The notes: a model not told the origin generated them from the sequence alone. Positions 17,059 through 25,156 are shown, counted from the first letter of the stretch. The stretch: 64,000 nucleotides of DNA from Microbacterium sp. ET2 (GCF_030347395.1 NZ_CP128170.1:62001-126000); one strand, 5' to 3'. A program made the numbers and translations.

Positions 17059-17736
17059 TCAGCCGTCTGCGCGCCCAGTGGGCCGGACAGCGGTGAGTCC
17101 TTCGCGAGGTGGGCGACGCACGAGCACATGCCCGCGCCGAAGGCTCAGACGCGTCCAGGACGGTGCCGTGAAGAGGCGAACCGTCTCCTCGCCTCCGATG
17201 AAGCCCAGGCCGAACGCGGCGAAGGCGACGCCGAGCGGCAGGTCGGCCAGTTCCTCCGCAGGGGCGCCCCAGACATCCGATCTGACCACGCGCACCACGT
17301 CGTCGCCGGCGTCCGCCGGAAGCTTGTTCGCAACCGCCGCCATCCCCCACTGCGCGCGGGACGCGAGTTCGGATGCCGCGATTTCCTCCCCGGGGACCCA
17401 CCCGGTCTGAGGTGGCGAGATGCCTGCCCATGAAGGGGCGAGAGCCGTCTCCGGCAGAGCGAGGGCCGTGTCGTCGTCGGCGTCGGCTGTGAGTGCGGTC
17501 GCGTCCACGACGAGATCGCACTCCAGTTCCGGATCGGCGCGGACCGCACGCATTCCGAGGATCGTCGGCGTGCTGTCGAACAGTCCTCGCGGCGCCAGCA
17601 CGGCCGCCCACATCGTCAAGGTTCCCGCCGACGAACGCAGGCGCACCGCGCCGTCGCCGAGTCGGGCGGCGCGTCCGGCGAAGGTCAGGGCATCGGCGGC
17701 GGCGTCGCGATCTGCGAGGAGGAGGCGCTCGGGCAT
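17059..17736 (-). CDS. conserved hypothetical protein
   Basis: 225 residues with no motif I recognise. Composition is Ala/Val/Asp-rich without a signal peptide or membrane helix, so it is probably a soluble cytosolic protein. Recurrent features are MPERLLLADRDAAADALTF at the start, a central acidic stretch (about residues 80-95), and SRAQWGMAAVANKLP. The ATG at 17736 is supported by TAGTTT 7 nt upstream and by agreement of the frame with high-GC codon use. It diverges from the thioesterase gene, only 54 bp away, so the promoters are adjacent. Confidence 0.75.
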   Translation of the reverse strand: MPERLLLADRDAAADALTFAGRAARLGDGAVRLRSSAGTLTMWAAVLAPRGLFDSTPTILGMRAVRADPELECDLVVDATALTADADDDTALALPETALAPSWAGISPPQTGWVPGEEIAASELASRAQWGMAAVANKLPADAGDDVVRVVRSDVWGAPAEELADLPLGVAFAAFGLGFIGGEETVRLFTAPSWTRLSLRRGHVLVRRPPREGLTAVRPTGRADG

Positions 17737-17743
17737 CCGACCT

Positions 17744-17749
17744 AAACTA
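17744..17749 (-). promoter_or_regulatory. -10 element, leaderless promoter of the hypothetical gene
   Basis: TAGTTT on the minus strand, 7 nt before the ATG at 17736. Confidence 0.45.
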
Positions 17750-17790
17750 CCAACGAACGGGCGCCGCGCCCGGACAGGAGGAACAGGCGC

Positions 17791-18732
17791 GTGACCGACC
17801 CCGCCCACCCGGCGCCCCCCGCCCACCCGGCTCAGCGCGATCCGGGACACCCCGTGTCAGACGCCGACCCCGTCGCCTCGATGCTCGCCGTGCTCGATCT
17901 GAAGGATTCGTCGGCTCGGACCACGGAGGACATCTTCACCGGGGTGTCGCAGCGGATGCCACTGGGCCGCGTGTACGGCGGCCAGGTGCTCGCGCAGTCG
18001 CTCGTCGCAGCAGAGCGCACGATCCCCGAGGTCCGAACGGTCCATTCGATGCACGGCTACTTCCTTCGTCCCGGCGACGCAGGTCAGGGCATCACCTTCT
18101 CGGTGGACCGCATCCACGACGGCAGATCCTTCTCCACGCGACGCACCCAGGCCTTCCAGTCGGGAGTGCCCATCTTCTCCGCGATCGCCTCCTTCCAGGA
18201 TGACGATCCCGGCCTCGAGCACCAGGCGGCTCTTCCCGACGACCTTCCCGCACCGGAGGATCTGCCCGACATCGAGGAGCAGCTGACCGGGCTTCACCCG
18301 ATGTCCAAGCGGCTGTTCACCGACCGACCCGTGGACGTGCGCCATGTGCCGTCGTCGATCTACCTGCGGGTGGAGGGCGAGAGGGTGCCGCGACAGGCGG
18401 TGTGGCTGCGCACCCGCCGCCCGCTGCCGGAAGCACCGGCACTGCACCGGGCCGTCCTCGCCTACGTCAGCGACCTCACCATCCAGGAGTCCATCCTGCG
18501 GGCTCATGGGGTCGCCTGGGCGACGCCCGGCCTGAAGGTGGCGAGCCTCGATCACGCGATGTGGTGGCATCGTCCGGCGCGGGTCGACGAGTGGCTGGTG
18601 TACGTCCAGGAGTCCCCGAGCGCCCGCGGCGGGAGGGGCCTGGCTCAAGGCAGGATCTTCACCCGCGAGGGTGTCCTCGTCGCGAGCGTTGCCCAGGAGG
18701 TCATGGTTCGGGTTCCGACCACGGAGGGATGA
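17791..18732 (+). CDS. tesB: acyl-CoA thioesterase II (TesB family)
   Basis: Hydrolyses medium- to long-chain acyl-CoA to free acid and CoA. The 313-residue protein is a double hot-dog: the N-terminal repeat contains RVYGGQVLAQSLVAA and VHSMHGYFLRPG, and the C-terminal one YVSDLTIQES and ASLDHAMWWHRP, which carries the catalytic Asp. The first 30 residues are Pro/His/Ala-rich and probably disordered. The GTG at 17791 follows a perfect AGGAGG, so this is a Shine-Dalgarno-led gene unlike many neighbours. It converges on a second thioesterase after 19 bp. Confidence 0.94.
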   Translation: MTDPAHPAPPAHPAQRDPGHPVSDADPVASMLAVLDLKDSSARTTEDIFTGVSQRMPLGRVYGGQVLAQSLVAAERTIPEVRTVHSMHGYFLRPGDAGQGITFSVDRIHDGRSFSTRRTQAFQSGVPIFSAIASFQDDDPGLEHQAALPDDLPAPEDLPDIEEQLTGLHPMSKRLFTDRPVDVRHVPSSIYLRVEGERVPRQAVWLRTRRPLPEAPALHRAVLAYVSDLTIQESILRAHGVAWATPGLKVASLDHAMWWHRPARVDEWLVYVQESPSARGGRGLAQGRIFTREGVLVASVAQEVMVRVPTTEG

Positions 18733-18751
18733 CCTCGCCGCACGAAGTGGT

Positions 18752-19276
18752 CTAACGGCGGTGCGCGTAGATCAGCGGAGGGCCGACGTACGGTTCCCAC
18801 GCCGCGCGCTCCTCAGCGCTCAGCCGGAGCGGTGCGCCGGAGCGGGCATCGACTTTGACCACGACCGTGGTCGCGCGGGCATACACCGTCTGGGTTCCGT
18901 CCGGCGCGGCGCTCTCGCGAGGGCTGCACACCTCGTAGCAGACCTCGATGCTCGAGCCGCCCAGCCGGCCGAACCACATCTGGACATCCAGGGGGTGGCG
19001 CTGGTACGGCACGGGCGTCAGATACTCGATCTCCTGGCGGGCGATGAGCGTGAGGATGCCGGCGGAGATGCCGGAGGACAGCACCGCGGTGTCGGGGGCG
19101 GTCTCACCGGCGTCGGGAAGCCAGAAGGCGCGAACGCGCGCCTCTTCGAGAAGCTTCAGCATCGCCGTGTTGTTGACATGGTTGAAGGCATCGAGATCGC
19201 CCCAGCGCAGGGGAATGGGGATGTGCAGCCGACGCCCGAGCGGTGTCATCTCAGTCGCGACGACAGGGTCAGTCAC
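18752..19276 (-). CDS. acyl-CoA thioesterase, 4-hydroxybenzoyl-CoA thioesterase (YbgC) type
   Basis: 174-residue single hot-dog protein. The catalytic segment RWGDLDAFNHVNNTAMLKLL (about residues 22-41) has the Asp and Asn-His of the 4HBT/YbgC group. It probably hydrolyses short or aromatic acyl-CoA. The GTG at 19276 overlaps the ettA stop by 8 nt; no Shine-Dalgarno is visible, so translation probably re-initiates after ettA. An alternative is the ATG at 19249, nine codons further in. Confidence 0.85.
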   Translation of the reverse strand: MTDPVVATEMTPLGRRLHIPIPLRWGDLDAFNHVNNTAMLKLLEEARVRAFWLPDAGETAPDTAVLSSGISAGILTLIARQEIEYLTPVPYQRHPLDVQMWFGRLGGSSIEVCYEVCSPRESAAPDGTQTVYARATTVVVKVDARSGAPLRLSAEERAAWEPYVGPPLIYAHRR

Positions 19277-20948
19277 GGGTGAGCTTGCGGTAGGCGGAGC
19301 GGTGCGGGGTGGCCGCGTCGGGTCCGAGCCGTTCGATCTTGTTCTGCTCGTAGGCATCGAAGTTGCCCTCGAACCAGTACCACTTGTCCGGGTGTTCGTC
19401 GGTGCCCTCGTAGGCGAGGATGTGGGTGGCGATCCGGTCGAGGAACCACCGGTCGTGCGTGATCACCACGGCGCAACCGGGGAACTCGAGCAGAGCGTTC
19501 TCCAGCGACTGGAGCGTCTCGACATCGAGGTCGTTGGTCGGCTCGTCGAGGAGGAGGAGGTTGCCGCCCTCCTTGAGCGTCAGTGCGAGGTTCAATCGGT
19601 TCCGCTCGCCTCCGGAGAGCACACCGGCCTTCTTCTGCTGGTCGGGCCCCTTGAACCCGAACTTCGACACGTACGCGCGGGAGGGGATCTCGGTCTTTCC
19701 CACGGTGATGATGTCCAGGCCGTCTGAGACGACCTCCCACAGCGTCTTCTCCGGATCGATGTTGCCGCGGGACTGGTCGACGTAGCTGATCTTCACCGTC
19801 TCGCCGATCTTCAAAGTCCCGCCATCGAGCGGCTCCAGTCCGACGATCGTCTTGAAGAGGGTCGTCTTGCCGACGCCGTTGGGACCGATCACGCCGACGA
19901 TGCCGTTGGGCGGAAGGCTGAAACCCAGTCCGTCGATGAGCGACCGGTCCCCGAACCGCTTCTGCAGGTTCTTCGCCTCGATCACGATGCCGCCCAGGCG
20001 CGGTCCCGGCGGAATCTGGATCTCCTCGAAGTCGAGCTTCCGGGTGCGATCGGCCTCCGCGGCCATCTCCTCGTAGCGAGCGAGACGGGCCTTGGACTTG
20101 GCCTGACGGCCCTTGGCGTTCGACCGGACCCACTCGAGCTCCTCCTTGAGGCGCTTGGCGAGCTTGGCGTCCTTCTTGCCCTGGACCTCCAGTCGCTCGC
20201 CCTTCTTCTCGAGATAGGTCGAGTAGTTGCCCTCGTACCCGATGAGCCGGCCGCGGTCGACCTCGGCGATCCACTCGGCGACATTGTCGAGGAAGTAACG
20301 ATCGTGGGTGATGGCGATGACGGCGCCGGGATACTTCTGAAGGTGCTGCTCCAGCCAGAGCACGCTCTCGGCGTCGAGGTGGTTGGTCGGCTCGTCCAGC
20401 AGCAGGAGATCAGGCTTCTGCAGCAGAAGCTTCGTCAGCGCCACACGACGCTTCTCACCACCCGACAGAGGCGCGATCGCGGCGTCTCCGGGCGGAGTCC
20501 GAAGCGCATCCATGGCTTGCTCGAGCTGGGAGTCGAGGTCCCAGGCATCAGCGGCATCGATCTCCTCCTGGAGCGTGCCCATCTCGGCCAGGAGAGCGTC
20601 GAAGTCGGCGTCGGGATCGGCCATCAGTGCGGAGATCTCGTTGAACCGATCGAGCTTGCCCTTGATGGCGATTCCGTCCTGGATGTTCTCCAGCACGGTC
20701 TTGGACTCGTCCAGCTCGGGCTCCTGCATGAGGATCCCGACCGAGAATCCAGGGCTGAGCTTGGCCTCGCCGTTCGAGGGGGTGTCCAGACCCGCCATGA
20801 TCTTCAGGATCGTGGACTTCCCCGCTCCGTTGGGACCGACCATTCCGATCTTCGCCCCGGGGAGGAAGGCCATCGTCACGTCGTCGAGAATCAGCTTGTC
20901 GCCGACCGCCTTGCGAGCTCGGACCATCGAATAGATGTATTCAGCCAT
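19269..20948 (-). CDS. ettA: energy-dependent translational throttle protein EttA (ABC-F)
   Basis: 559-residue soluble ABC-F ATPase that binds the ribosomal E site and gates the first elongation steps according to the ATP/ADP ratio. It has two ABC cassettes: Walker A GPNGAGKST (about 35) and GPNGVGKTT (about 355), each with an LSGGE signature and LLLDEPTN Walker B. The linker (about 240-320, rich in Lys/Glu: KRLKEELEWVRSNAKGRQAK) is the P-site tRNA interaction motif. The MAEYIYSMVRARK start is typical of EttA and begins at 20948 behind a purine-rich AAGGGAAG. A TAGGCT about 42 nt upstream could be the -10. Confidence 0.95.
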   Translation of the reverse strand: MAEYIYSMVRARKAVGDKLILDDVTMAFLPGAKIGMVGPNGAGKSTILKIMAGLDTPSNGEAKLSPGFSVGILMQEPELDESKTVLENIQDGIAIKGKLDRFNEISALMADPDADFDALLAEMGTLQEEIDAADAWDLDSQLEQAMDALRTPPGDAAIAPLSGGEKRRVALTKLLLQKPDLLLLDEPTNHLDAESVLWLEQHLQKYPGAVIAITHDRYFLDNVAEWIAEVDRGRLIGYEGNYSTYLEKKGERLEVQGKKDAKLAKRLKEELEWVRSNAKGRQAKSKARLARYEEMAAEADRTRKLDFEEIQIPPGPRLGGIVIEAKNLQKRFGDRSLIDGLGFSLPPNGIVGVIGPNGVGKTTLFKTIVGLEPLDGGTLKIGETVKISYVDQSRGNIDPEKTLWEVVSDGLDIITVGKTEIPSRAYVSKFGFKGPDQQKKAGVLSGGERNRLNLALTLKEGGNLLLLDEPTNDLDVETLQSLENALLEFPGCAVVITHDRWFLDRIATHILAYEGTDEHPDKWYWFEGNFDAYEQNKIERLGPDAATPHRSAYRKLTRD

Positions 20949-21049
20949 ACCGTTCGCAGCTTCCCTTCGCGTCCCGACTCCAGCGTCCCAGCCTAGCCGG
21001 TCGGTCATCCCGCCCCTCGATCACTCGACGCCGGGGGTCGGCCGGCCAC

Positions 21050-21571
21050 TCACCAATCGATCGGGCGCGTCTCGCCCAACAGGCAGGCTCCGTCCGGGAG
21101 CGCCCCGACCACGGTCGCAACCGGCTCGCCGGTCGCGTCACCGACCTGACCGATCAGGCACTGCTCCCCCCATCGAACCGACACCTGGATGCTCTCAGCG
21201 GGGTTGCCGACGGTGGACGTGTCGGCGGTGATCTGCATCGCGCTCTTGTCGAAACCGCCGGCCACCAGCGCGTCGACGTACGCTCGGCCGGCGCCGCGGC
21301 CGTCGCCGTTCCACACCGATCGGATGATCTGCGCGAAGAACGCGAGGTTGTCCTCCGCCGACCCCTCGGGGACCAACGCCGGGCCGACCGGGGTGGGTTC
21401 AGCCGATGGCGTCGGTTCCGCAGCGGACTGCGTCGGGGTGGGAGGGGGCGTCGGAGTCGGCGCGCACCCCGTCAGCAGGAGCATGATGGCCCCGCCGAGA
21501 AGTACCGCGTGGGCCCGCGGGGATCGAAGGGGGCTACGGCGGGCGTGGTGGTCCGGTTTCCGCAGAGGCAC
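21050..21571 (-). CDS. putative lipoprotein of unknown function
   Basis: 173 residues. A basic N-region, a hydrophobic stretch (HAVLLGGAIMLLL) and the lipobox LLTGC (Cys about 36) predict a lipid-anchored extracytoplasmic protein. A Pro/Thr-rich linker (about 37-65) leads to a compact C-terminal domain with two Cys in EQCLIG and DGACLLG that may form a disulfide. The C-terminal part resembles a small uncharacterised actinobacterial domain (possibly DUF6993). GTG start at 21571 with TAGACT 6 nt upstream. Confidence 0.8.
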   Translation of the reverse strand: MPLRKPDHHARRSPLRSPRAHAVLLGGAIMLLLTGCAPTPTPPPTPTQSAAEPTPSAEPTPVGPALVPEGSAEDNLAFFAQIIRSVWNGDGRGAGRAYVDALVAGGFDKSAMQITADTSTVGNPAESIQVSVRWGEQCLIGQVGDATGEPVATVVGALPDGACLLGETRPIDW

Positions 21572-21577
21572 CCGCCG

Positions 21578-21583
21578 AGTCTA
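21578..21583 (-). promoter_or_regulatory. -10 element, leaderless promoter of the lipoprotein gene
   Basis: TAGACT on the minus strand, 6 nt before the GTG at 21571. Confidence 0.5.
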
Positions 21584-21615
21584 CGTCGTGGCGACATCGC
21601 CTCCCCGAGCCGACG

Positions 21616-22170
21616 TCAGAAGGGCCTCTCTCCGGCGACCGACAGAACCGAGGCGGGGGAATCCGCGTCGGCGGCGTCGCTCTCGGCCGAGCCCTCGCCG
21701 GATCCGGGGACGCTCGTGGCCCACCCATCGGTCGGGGGCTCTGCCGTCGTCTCGGCCGGAACACCGGGTGCGGCCCATCCCTCCGCCGAGGCCGCGTCGC
21801 CCGCGGGTCGGGACGCCGTGGAGCGGGTGAAGCGCGACGTGCCGAATTTCAAGTCGTGGCCGATCGCATCCGCCTCGAGCTCCACCGTCGTTCCCCGGCG
21901 GGTTCCGTTGTCCCACTCGCGCACCTTCAGCCTCCCGGTGACGATGACGCGGTCGCCGCGGCTGAGCGAGAGCACGGCGTGCTCGGCCAGTTGTCGGAAA
22001 AGCTGAACGGTGTAGTAGCTGGTCTCGCCGTCCACCCACTGACCCGTCGCCCTGTCCAGGCGCCGGTGCGACGTGGCCAGACGGAAGGAGGTCACGGGCA
22101 CTCCTTCCAGGATCTTCTTGTGCTCGGGGATCGTGGCGATGTTGCCGGTGAGGGTGATCGTGTCGGTCAT
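21616..22170 (-). CDS. ssb: single-stranded DNA-binding protein paralogue
   Basis: 184 residues with an N-terminal OB fold (about 1-110: ITLTGNIATIPEHK, TSYYTVQLFRQLAEH, GDRVIVTGRLKVREW) of the SSB/PriB family, then a disordered Ala/Ser/Asp-rich tail. The tail ends GERPF, keeping the terminal Pro-Phe but lacking the acidic DDDIPF tip that recruits partner proteins in canonical SSB. It is therefore probably the accessory paralogue and not the replicative SSB, which normally sits beside rpsF/rpsR. AAGGAG precedes the ATG. A perfect hairpin lies in the leader. Confidence 0.88.
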   Translation of the reverse strand: MTDTITLTGNIATIPEHKKILEGVPVTSFRLATSHRRLDRATGQWVDGETSYYTVQLFRQLAEHAVLSLSRGDRVIVTGRLKVREWDNGTRRGTTVELEADAIGHDLKFGTSRFTRSTASRPAGDAASAEGWAAPGVPAETTAEPPTDGWATSVPGSGEGSAESDAADADSPASVLSVAGERPF

Positions 22171-22200
22171 GATGCTCCTTGGTCGTGCGGATGTTCGGTT

Positions 22201-22235
22201 GTGCCGGTGCTCGGGTGCCCGGCGAGCACCGGCAC
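22201..22235. promoter_or_regulatory. perfect hairpin in the ssb-paralogue leader / divergent region
   Basis: 13-bp arms GTGCCGGTGCTCG / CGAGCACCGGCAC with a 9-nt loop, 31-65 nt upstream of the ssb ATG, in the 202-bp gap shared with the divergent 86-residue gene. It could be a 5'-UTR structure or a dimeric-regulator site. No T run follows on either strand. Confidence 0.45.
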
Positions 22236-22372
22236 CGCTCCATCGTCGCGTCGACGACCTCGCACGCGATGCCCGGCCACGCGATCGGTGGAGAACTGAT
22301 GATCAGCCACACCTGTGCAGGAGACGACGGCGATGTCGGAGGCCGCACCTATCTTCGACAGCGGAGGTAGCC

Positions 22373-22633
22373 ATGACCACTCTCACCGACCCCACGTTCC
22401 CCCCCACCGCCTCGACCTCGCGCCACGGGTTACGTCTCGTCGACGCCGGCGCGCGCATGTGGCGGGTCGTCGATCGTGCCGGACGCATCGTGGGGCACGT
22501 TCGAACATCGCCGGACGCGGAGGCGCGGCAATTCCACGCACTGCGCTACTCGGCACGGTTGACACGCTTCTTCGAGCTGGGACGGTTCTGGACCCTCGAT
22601 GACGCGGTGTCGTGCCTCCACTACGCCAGATGA
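22373..22633 (+). CDS. small conserved hypothetical protein
   Basis: 86 residues, function unknown. After about 15 disordered residues it has a compact fold: MWRVVDRAGRIVGHVR followed by ARQFHALRYSARLTRFFELG and the C-terminal FWTLDDAVSCLHYAR. I recognise this pattern (RVIGHV ... FW..DDAV.CL..AR) as a small family recurring in Actinobacteria, with no known role. The ATG has GGAGG at good spacing. It diverges from the SSB paralogue and converges with the MocR gene after 5 bp. Confidence 0.75.
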   Translation: MTTLTDPTFPPTASTSRHGLRLVDAGARMWRVVDRAGRIVGHVRTSPDAEARQFHALRYSARLTRFFELGRFWTLDDAVSCLHYAR

Positions 22634-22638
22634 CGGGC

Positions 22639-24063
22639 TCAGACCATGACCTCTTCGCGCAGCAGAGTCGGCGGCGCGGCGCGAGAGACGGTCGACCACG
22701 ATTCAACCAGGATGTCGGCCGCATGAACGAGCGTCTCCGGGGCTGCGGTGAAGGGCACCCGGAGGTACCTGTCGTGACCCCCGTCGACCGAGAACCGGGG
22801 CCCCGACGTCAGCAACAGTCCGCGGTGGCGGGCATCCATGACCAGCGCCGCGCTGAGGGGCGCATCCATCTCGATCCAGAGGGAGACCCCGCCCTGCGGT
22901 CGGGGGACACTCCAGCGGGGCAACCGCTCACGCAGAGCGGCGATGACCACATCACGCCCGTCCCGCAACATATGCCGGCGCTGGGTGATCACCTCATCGA
23001 AGCGATCCAGCACAGCTGTCGCGATGACCTGCTCCAGCTCGGGGGTTCCGAGATCCTGCGCGCTGCGCAGCGCCACGAGACGACGGATCAACTCCGGTGC
23101 CGCGCGGATCCACCCGACTCGGAGCCCGCCCCACACGGTCTTGCCGAGCGAACCGATGCGGATCACCAGTCCGGGATCGATCCGGTCGAATCCGCGGTCG
23201 AGAGGTCCTCGGTCGATGTCCAGATCCCCCGTGGTCTCGTCGAGGATCAACGTGGTCCCCGCGCGCTCGGCCCCGCGCGCCAGGGCGTTGCGTTCTGCCG
23301 TGCTCATCGAGCGACCCGTCGGGTTGTGGAAGTCGGGCATCACGTACGCCACCACGGGCAGCGTCCGCTGCGAGACCTGTTCGGCTCGTTCGATGTCCCA
23401 TCCCTCTCGGACGGTGACGGGAACCGCGGTCAGGCGCGCCCCCGCCTGTCGCAGCGCTTCAGCCGCATGCGGGTAAGTGGGCGTCTCGATGAGCACGCGG
23501 TCGCCGCGTGAGATGAGAGCGCGGGCGAGGAGGTGGATCGCGCTCTGCGCACCGGTGGTGATCAGGATCTCATCCGGCGAGGTCTCAAGGCCACGCGCAG
23601 TGTACTGCTCCGCCACGTGACGCCGAAGCTCGTGACGCCCCACGATGTCGTAGCCGGTCCGGGCGACGATCGTGGGCGCGTCGCCCACCGTTTCGGCGAT
23701 GAGACCGGCCAGTCCCGGCCATGCGGCCGGACTCGCCTGCTGGAGGTCGATGTCATCGCGGTGCACGTCGGAGGTGATGCCCGGGTCCCTCCTGACGAGA
23801 GGGAGGGTGACACTGCCCGATCCGCGCACACTCTGGATGTGACCGGTGTCGCGCAGGCTTCGGTAGGCAGCGGCGACCGTGCTGCGGCTCAACCCCAGAG
23901 CCCCGGCCAATTCCCGCTCAGCCGGCAGAGACGTCCGCGGCGCCAGGCGATTGTCCAGGCACAGGAGCCGGATGCCGTCGGCGAGTGCTTCGTAGGTGGG
24001 CTCTCGTGTGCGCCACCCACCCAGGGCGCGGGAGAGCGAGCGCGCGGAGATGCGGGAGTCCAT
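22639..24063 (-). CDS. MocR-family (GntR/aminotransferase) transcriptional regulator, YczR-like
   Basis: 474-residue fusion of a GntR winged helix (about 1-85; LGLSRSTVAAAYRSLRDTG is the recognition part) with a fold-type-I aminotransferase domain (about 115-470). The PLP Lys lies in IGSLGKTVWGGLRVGW and the PLP-contacting Asn/Asp in MPDFHNPTG and LDETTGD. It probably senses PLP or a PLP-bound amino compound. Divergence from a yczE gene is the arrangement known for YczR regulators, so yczE is the probable target. TAAAGT 6 nt before the ATG makes it leaderless, and the promoter abuts a candidate operator. Confidence 0.9.
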   Translation of the reverse strand: MDSRISARSLSRALGGWRTREPTYEALADGIRLLCLDNRLAPRTSLPAERELAGALGLSRSTVAAAYRSLRDTGHIQSVRGSGSVTLPLVRRDPGITSDVHRDDIDLQQASPAAWPGLAGLIAETVGDAPTIVARTGYDIVGRHELRRHVAEQYTARGLETSPDEILITTGAQSAIHLLARALISRGDRVLIETPTYPHAAEALRQAGARLTAVPVTVREGWDIERAEQVSQRTLPVVAYVMPDFHNPTGRSMSTAERNALARGAERAGTTLILDETTGDLDIDRGPLDRGFDRIDPGLVIRIGSLGKTVWGGLRVGWIRAAPELIRRLVALRSAQDLGTPELEQVIATAVLDRFDEVITQRRHMLRDGRDVVIAALRERLPRWSVPRPQGGVSLWIEMDAPLSAALVMDARHRGLLLTSGPRFSVDGGHDRYLRVPFTAAPETLVHAADILVESWSTVSRAAPPTLLREEVMV

Positions 24064-24069
24064 CCATCC

Positions 24070-24075
24070 ACTTTA
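24070..24075 (-). promoter_or_regulatory. -10 element, leaderless promoter of the mocR-type gene
   Basis: TAAAGT on the minus strand, 6 nt before the ATG at 24063, directly beside the ATTGG half-site. Confidence 0.5.
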
Positions 24076-24080
24076 GGTCG

Positions 24081-24105
24081 ATTGGCATGCCGACCGCAGT
24101 CCAAT
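24081..24105. promoter_or_regulatory. candidate MocR operator ATTGG-N15-CCAAT
   Basis: ATTGG (24081-24085) and CCAAT (24101-24105) are inverted with a 15-bp spacer, in the 61-bp region between the divergent MocR-regulator and yczE genes. TTGGCA inside the left half could be a -35 for yczE. Position and symmetry suggest an operator for both promoters. Confidence 0.5.
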
Positions 24106-24124
24106 GGGCTGGTGGAATGACAGC

Positions 24125-24742
24125 GTGACGAATCGCGTGATCCGGCTCTTCGCCGGCCTCGTCCTCTACGGCGTCGGCTGCGCCCTCACGATCGAGGCGG
24201 GTCTCGGTGTCGACCCGTGGACCGTGTTCGCTGAGGGGCTCTCGCGCCAGTCCGGTCTCGGGATCGGGTGGGTGACCAATCTCGTCGGCCTCGGCGTGCT
24301 CCTGCTGTGGATCCCGCTGCGCCAGCGACCGGGGGTCGGGACCATCGCCAACATCCTGCTCGTCGGCACCAGCATGCAGGTCGCCCTCGGACTCATACCG
24401 CCTGCGCCGGAACATGTCGCGGCGCAGGCAGGCCTGCTCGTCGGCGGCATCCTCACCGTGGCGGTCGGGTGCGGCCTCTACATCGGCGCCCGCTTCGGGC
24501 CAGGGCCTCGCGATGGTCTCATGACGGGTATGCACGCGCGGTACGGCTGGCCCATCTGGGCGTGTCGCGGCGGCGTGGAACTCACCGTCCTGCTGATCGG
24601 CTGGCTGCTGGGCGGCACGGTGGGCATCGGCACGGTGGTCTTCGCCGTGGCGATCGGACCGCTCGTCCACATCACCCTGCCCATGTTCGACACCGGGCCC
24701 CGGCTGCGCGCGAGGCGCGAACAGGTGTCCACCCGCGCGTAG
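24125..24742 (+). CDS. YczE/YyaS/YitT-type integral membrane protein
   Basis: 205 residues with about five hydrophobic segments (for example LFAGLVLYGVGCALTIEAGL and LLVGGILTVAVGCGLYIGA). The conserved GLGVDPWTVFAEGLS and FGPGPRDGLMTG motifs are those of the YczE family, thought to be small transporters whose substrate is unproven. The GTG at 24125 is preferred; the ATG at 24104 (MGWWNDS) overlaps the CCAAT half-site and has no RBS. It is probably controlled by the divergent MocR-type regulator. Confidence 0.85.
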   Translation: MTNRVIRLFAGLVLYGVGCALTIEAGLGVDPWTVFAEGLSRQSGLGIGWVTNLVGLGVLLLWIPLRQRPGVGTIANILLVGTSMQVALGLIPPAPEHVAAQAGLLVGGILTVAVGCGLYIGARFGPGPRDGLMTGMHARYGWPIWACRGGVELTVLLIGWLLGGTVGIGTVVFAVAIGPLVHITLPMFDTGPRLRARREQVSTRA

Positions 24743-24762
24743 ACGGTCGGGGTCGTCGAGAC

Positions 24763-24975
24763 TCAATGCTCCTCGAACGTCGGCCAGGCGCTCCCCGGCC
24801 GCATCCGAGCGTGCAGGGCGTTCTTTGCGACGTCCATGGTCGGGTAGGTGCCGGCAGTCTCCTCCGCCCCCGCCATCGTCACGGTGTAGCCCTCACCGGA
24901 CTTGCGGATGGTTCCCACGACCCCGCCCGTTCCATAGGCCACCCAGAGCGTCGAGTGCGTGTCGGTTGCGCTCAT
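24763..24975 (-). CDS. small conserved hypothetical protein
   Basis: 70 residues without signal or membrane segment. It reads as a single small beta-rich domain: STLWVAYGTGGVVGTIRKSG, then GYTVTMAGAEETAGTYP and a helix DVAKNALHARM. AAGGAG about 7 nt before the ATG supports translation. I do not know its function; similar short proteins with G..GTI...GGYTV and Y.....AK.ALH patterns occur in Microbacteriaceae. It converges with yczE after 20 bp. Confidence 0.72.
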   Translation of the reverse strand: MSATDTHSTLWVAYGTGGVVGTIRKSGEGYTVTMAGAEETAGTYPTMDVAKNALHARMRPGSAWPTFEEH

Positions 24976-25083
24976 CGTCGAACTCCTTCCGATCCTTCGA
25001 CGCTACGCCTCCCCCGGCCCCGCCGCCAGATGCCGGGCGTTGATTCCCGCCCCTCTCCCCCTGCCGCTACCCTTGTGAGGCGA

Positions 25084-25156
25084 CCCCCAGTAGCTCAGTG
25101 GATAGAGCAGCGGCCTTCTAATCCGCCGGTCGCACGTTCGAATCGTGCCTGGGGGA
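25084..25156 (+). tRNA. tRNA-Arg (anticodon TCT)
   Basis: Acceptor CCCCCAG/CTGGGGG, D stem GCTC/GAGC, anticodon loop CTTCTAA, T arm GCACG/CGTGC around TTCGAAT, discriminator A. CCA not encoded. The anticodon stem GCGGC/TCCGC has a C-T mismatch at the loop-closing pair 31-39. Confidence 0.93.

Noticed and set aside
22496..22516. GTTCGAAC near 22509 as an SOS operator for the SSB paralogue
   Set aside because: It lies inside the divergent 86-residue coding sequence, over 300 bp from the ssb start, and lacks the N4 spacer.
24763..24975. Small gene as part of a toxin-antitoxin pair
   Set aside because: Single gene with its own RBS, no partner ORF next to it, and neighbours are a transporter and a tRNA.
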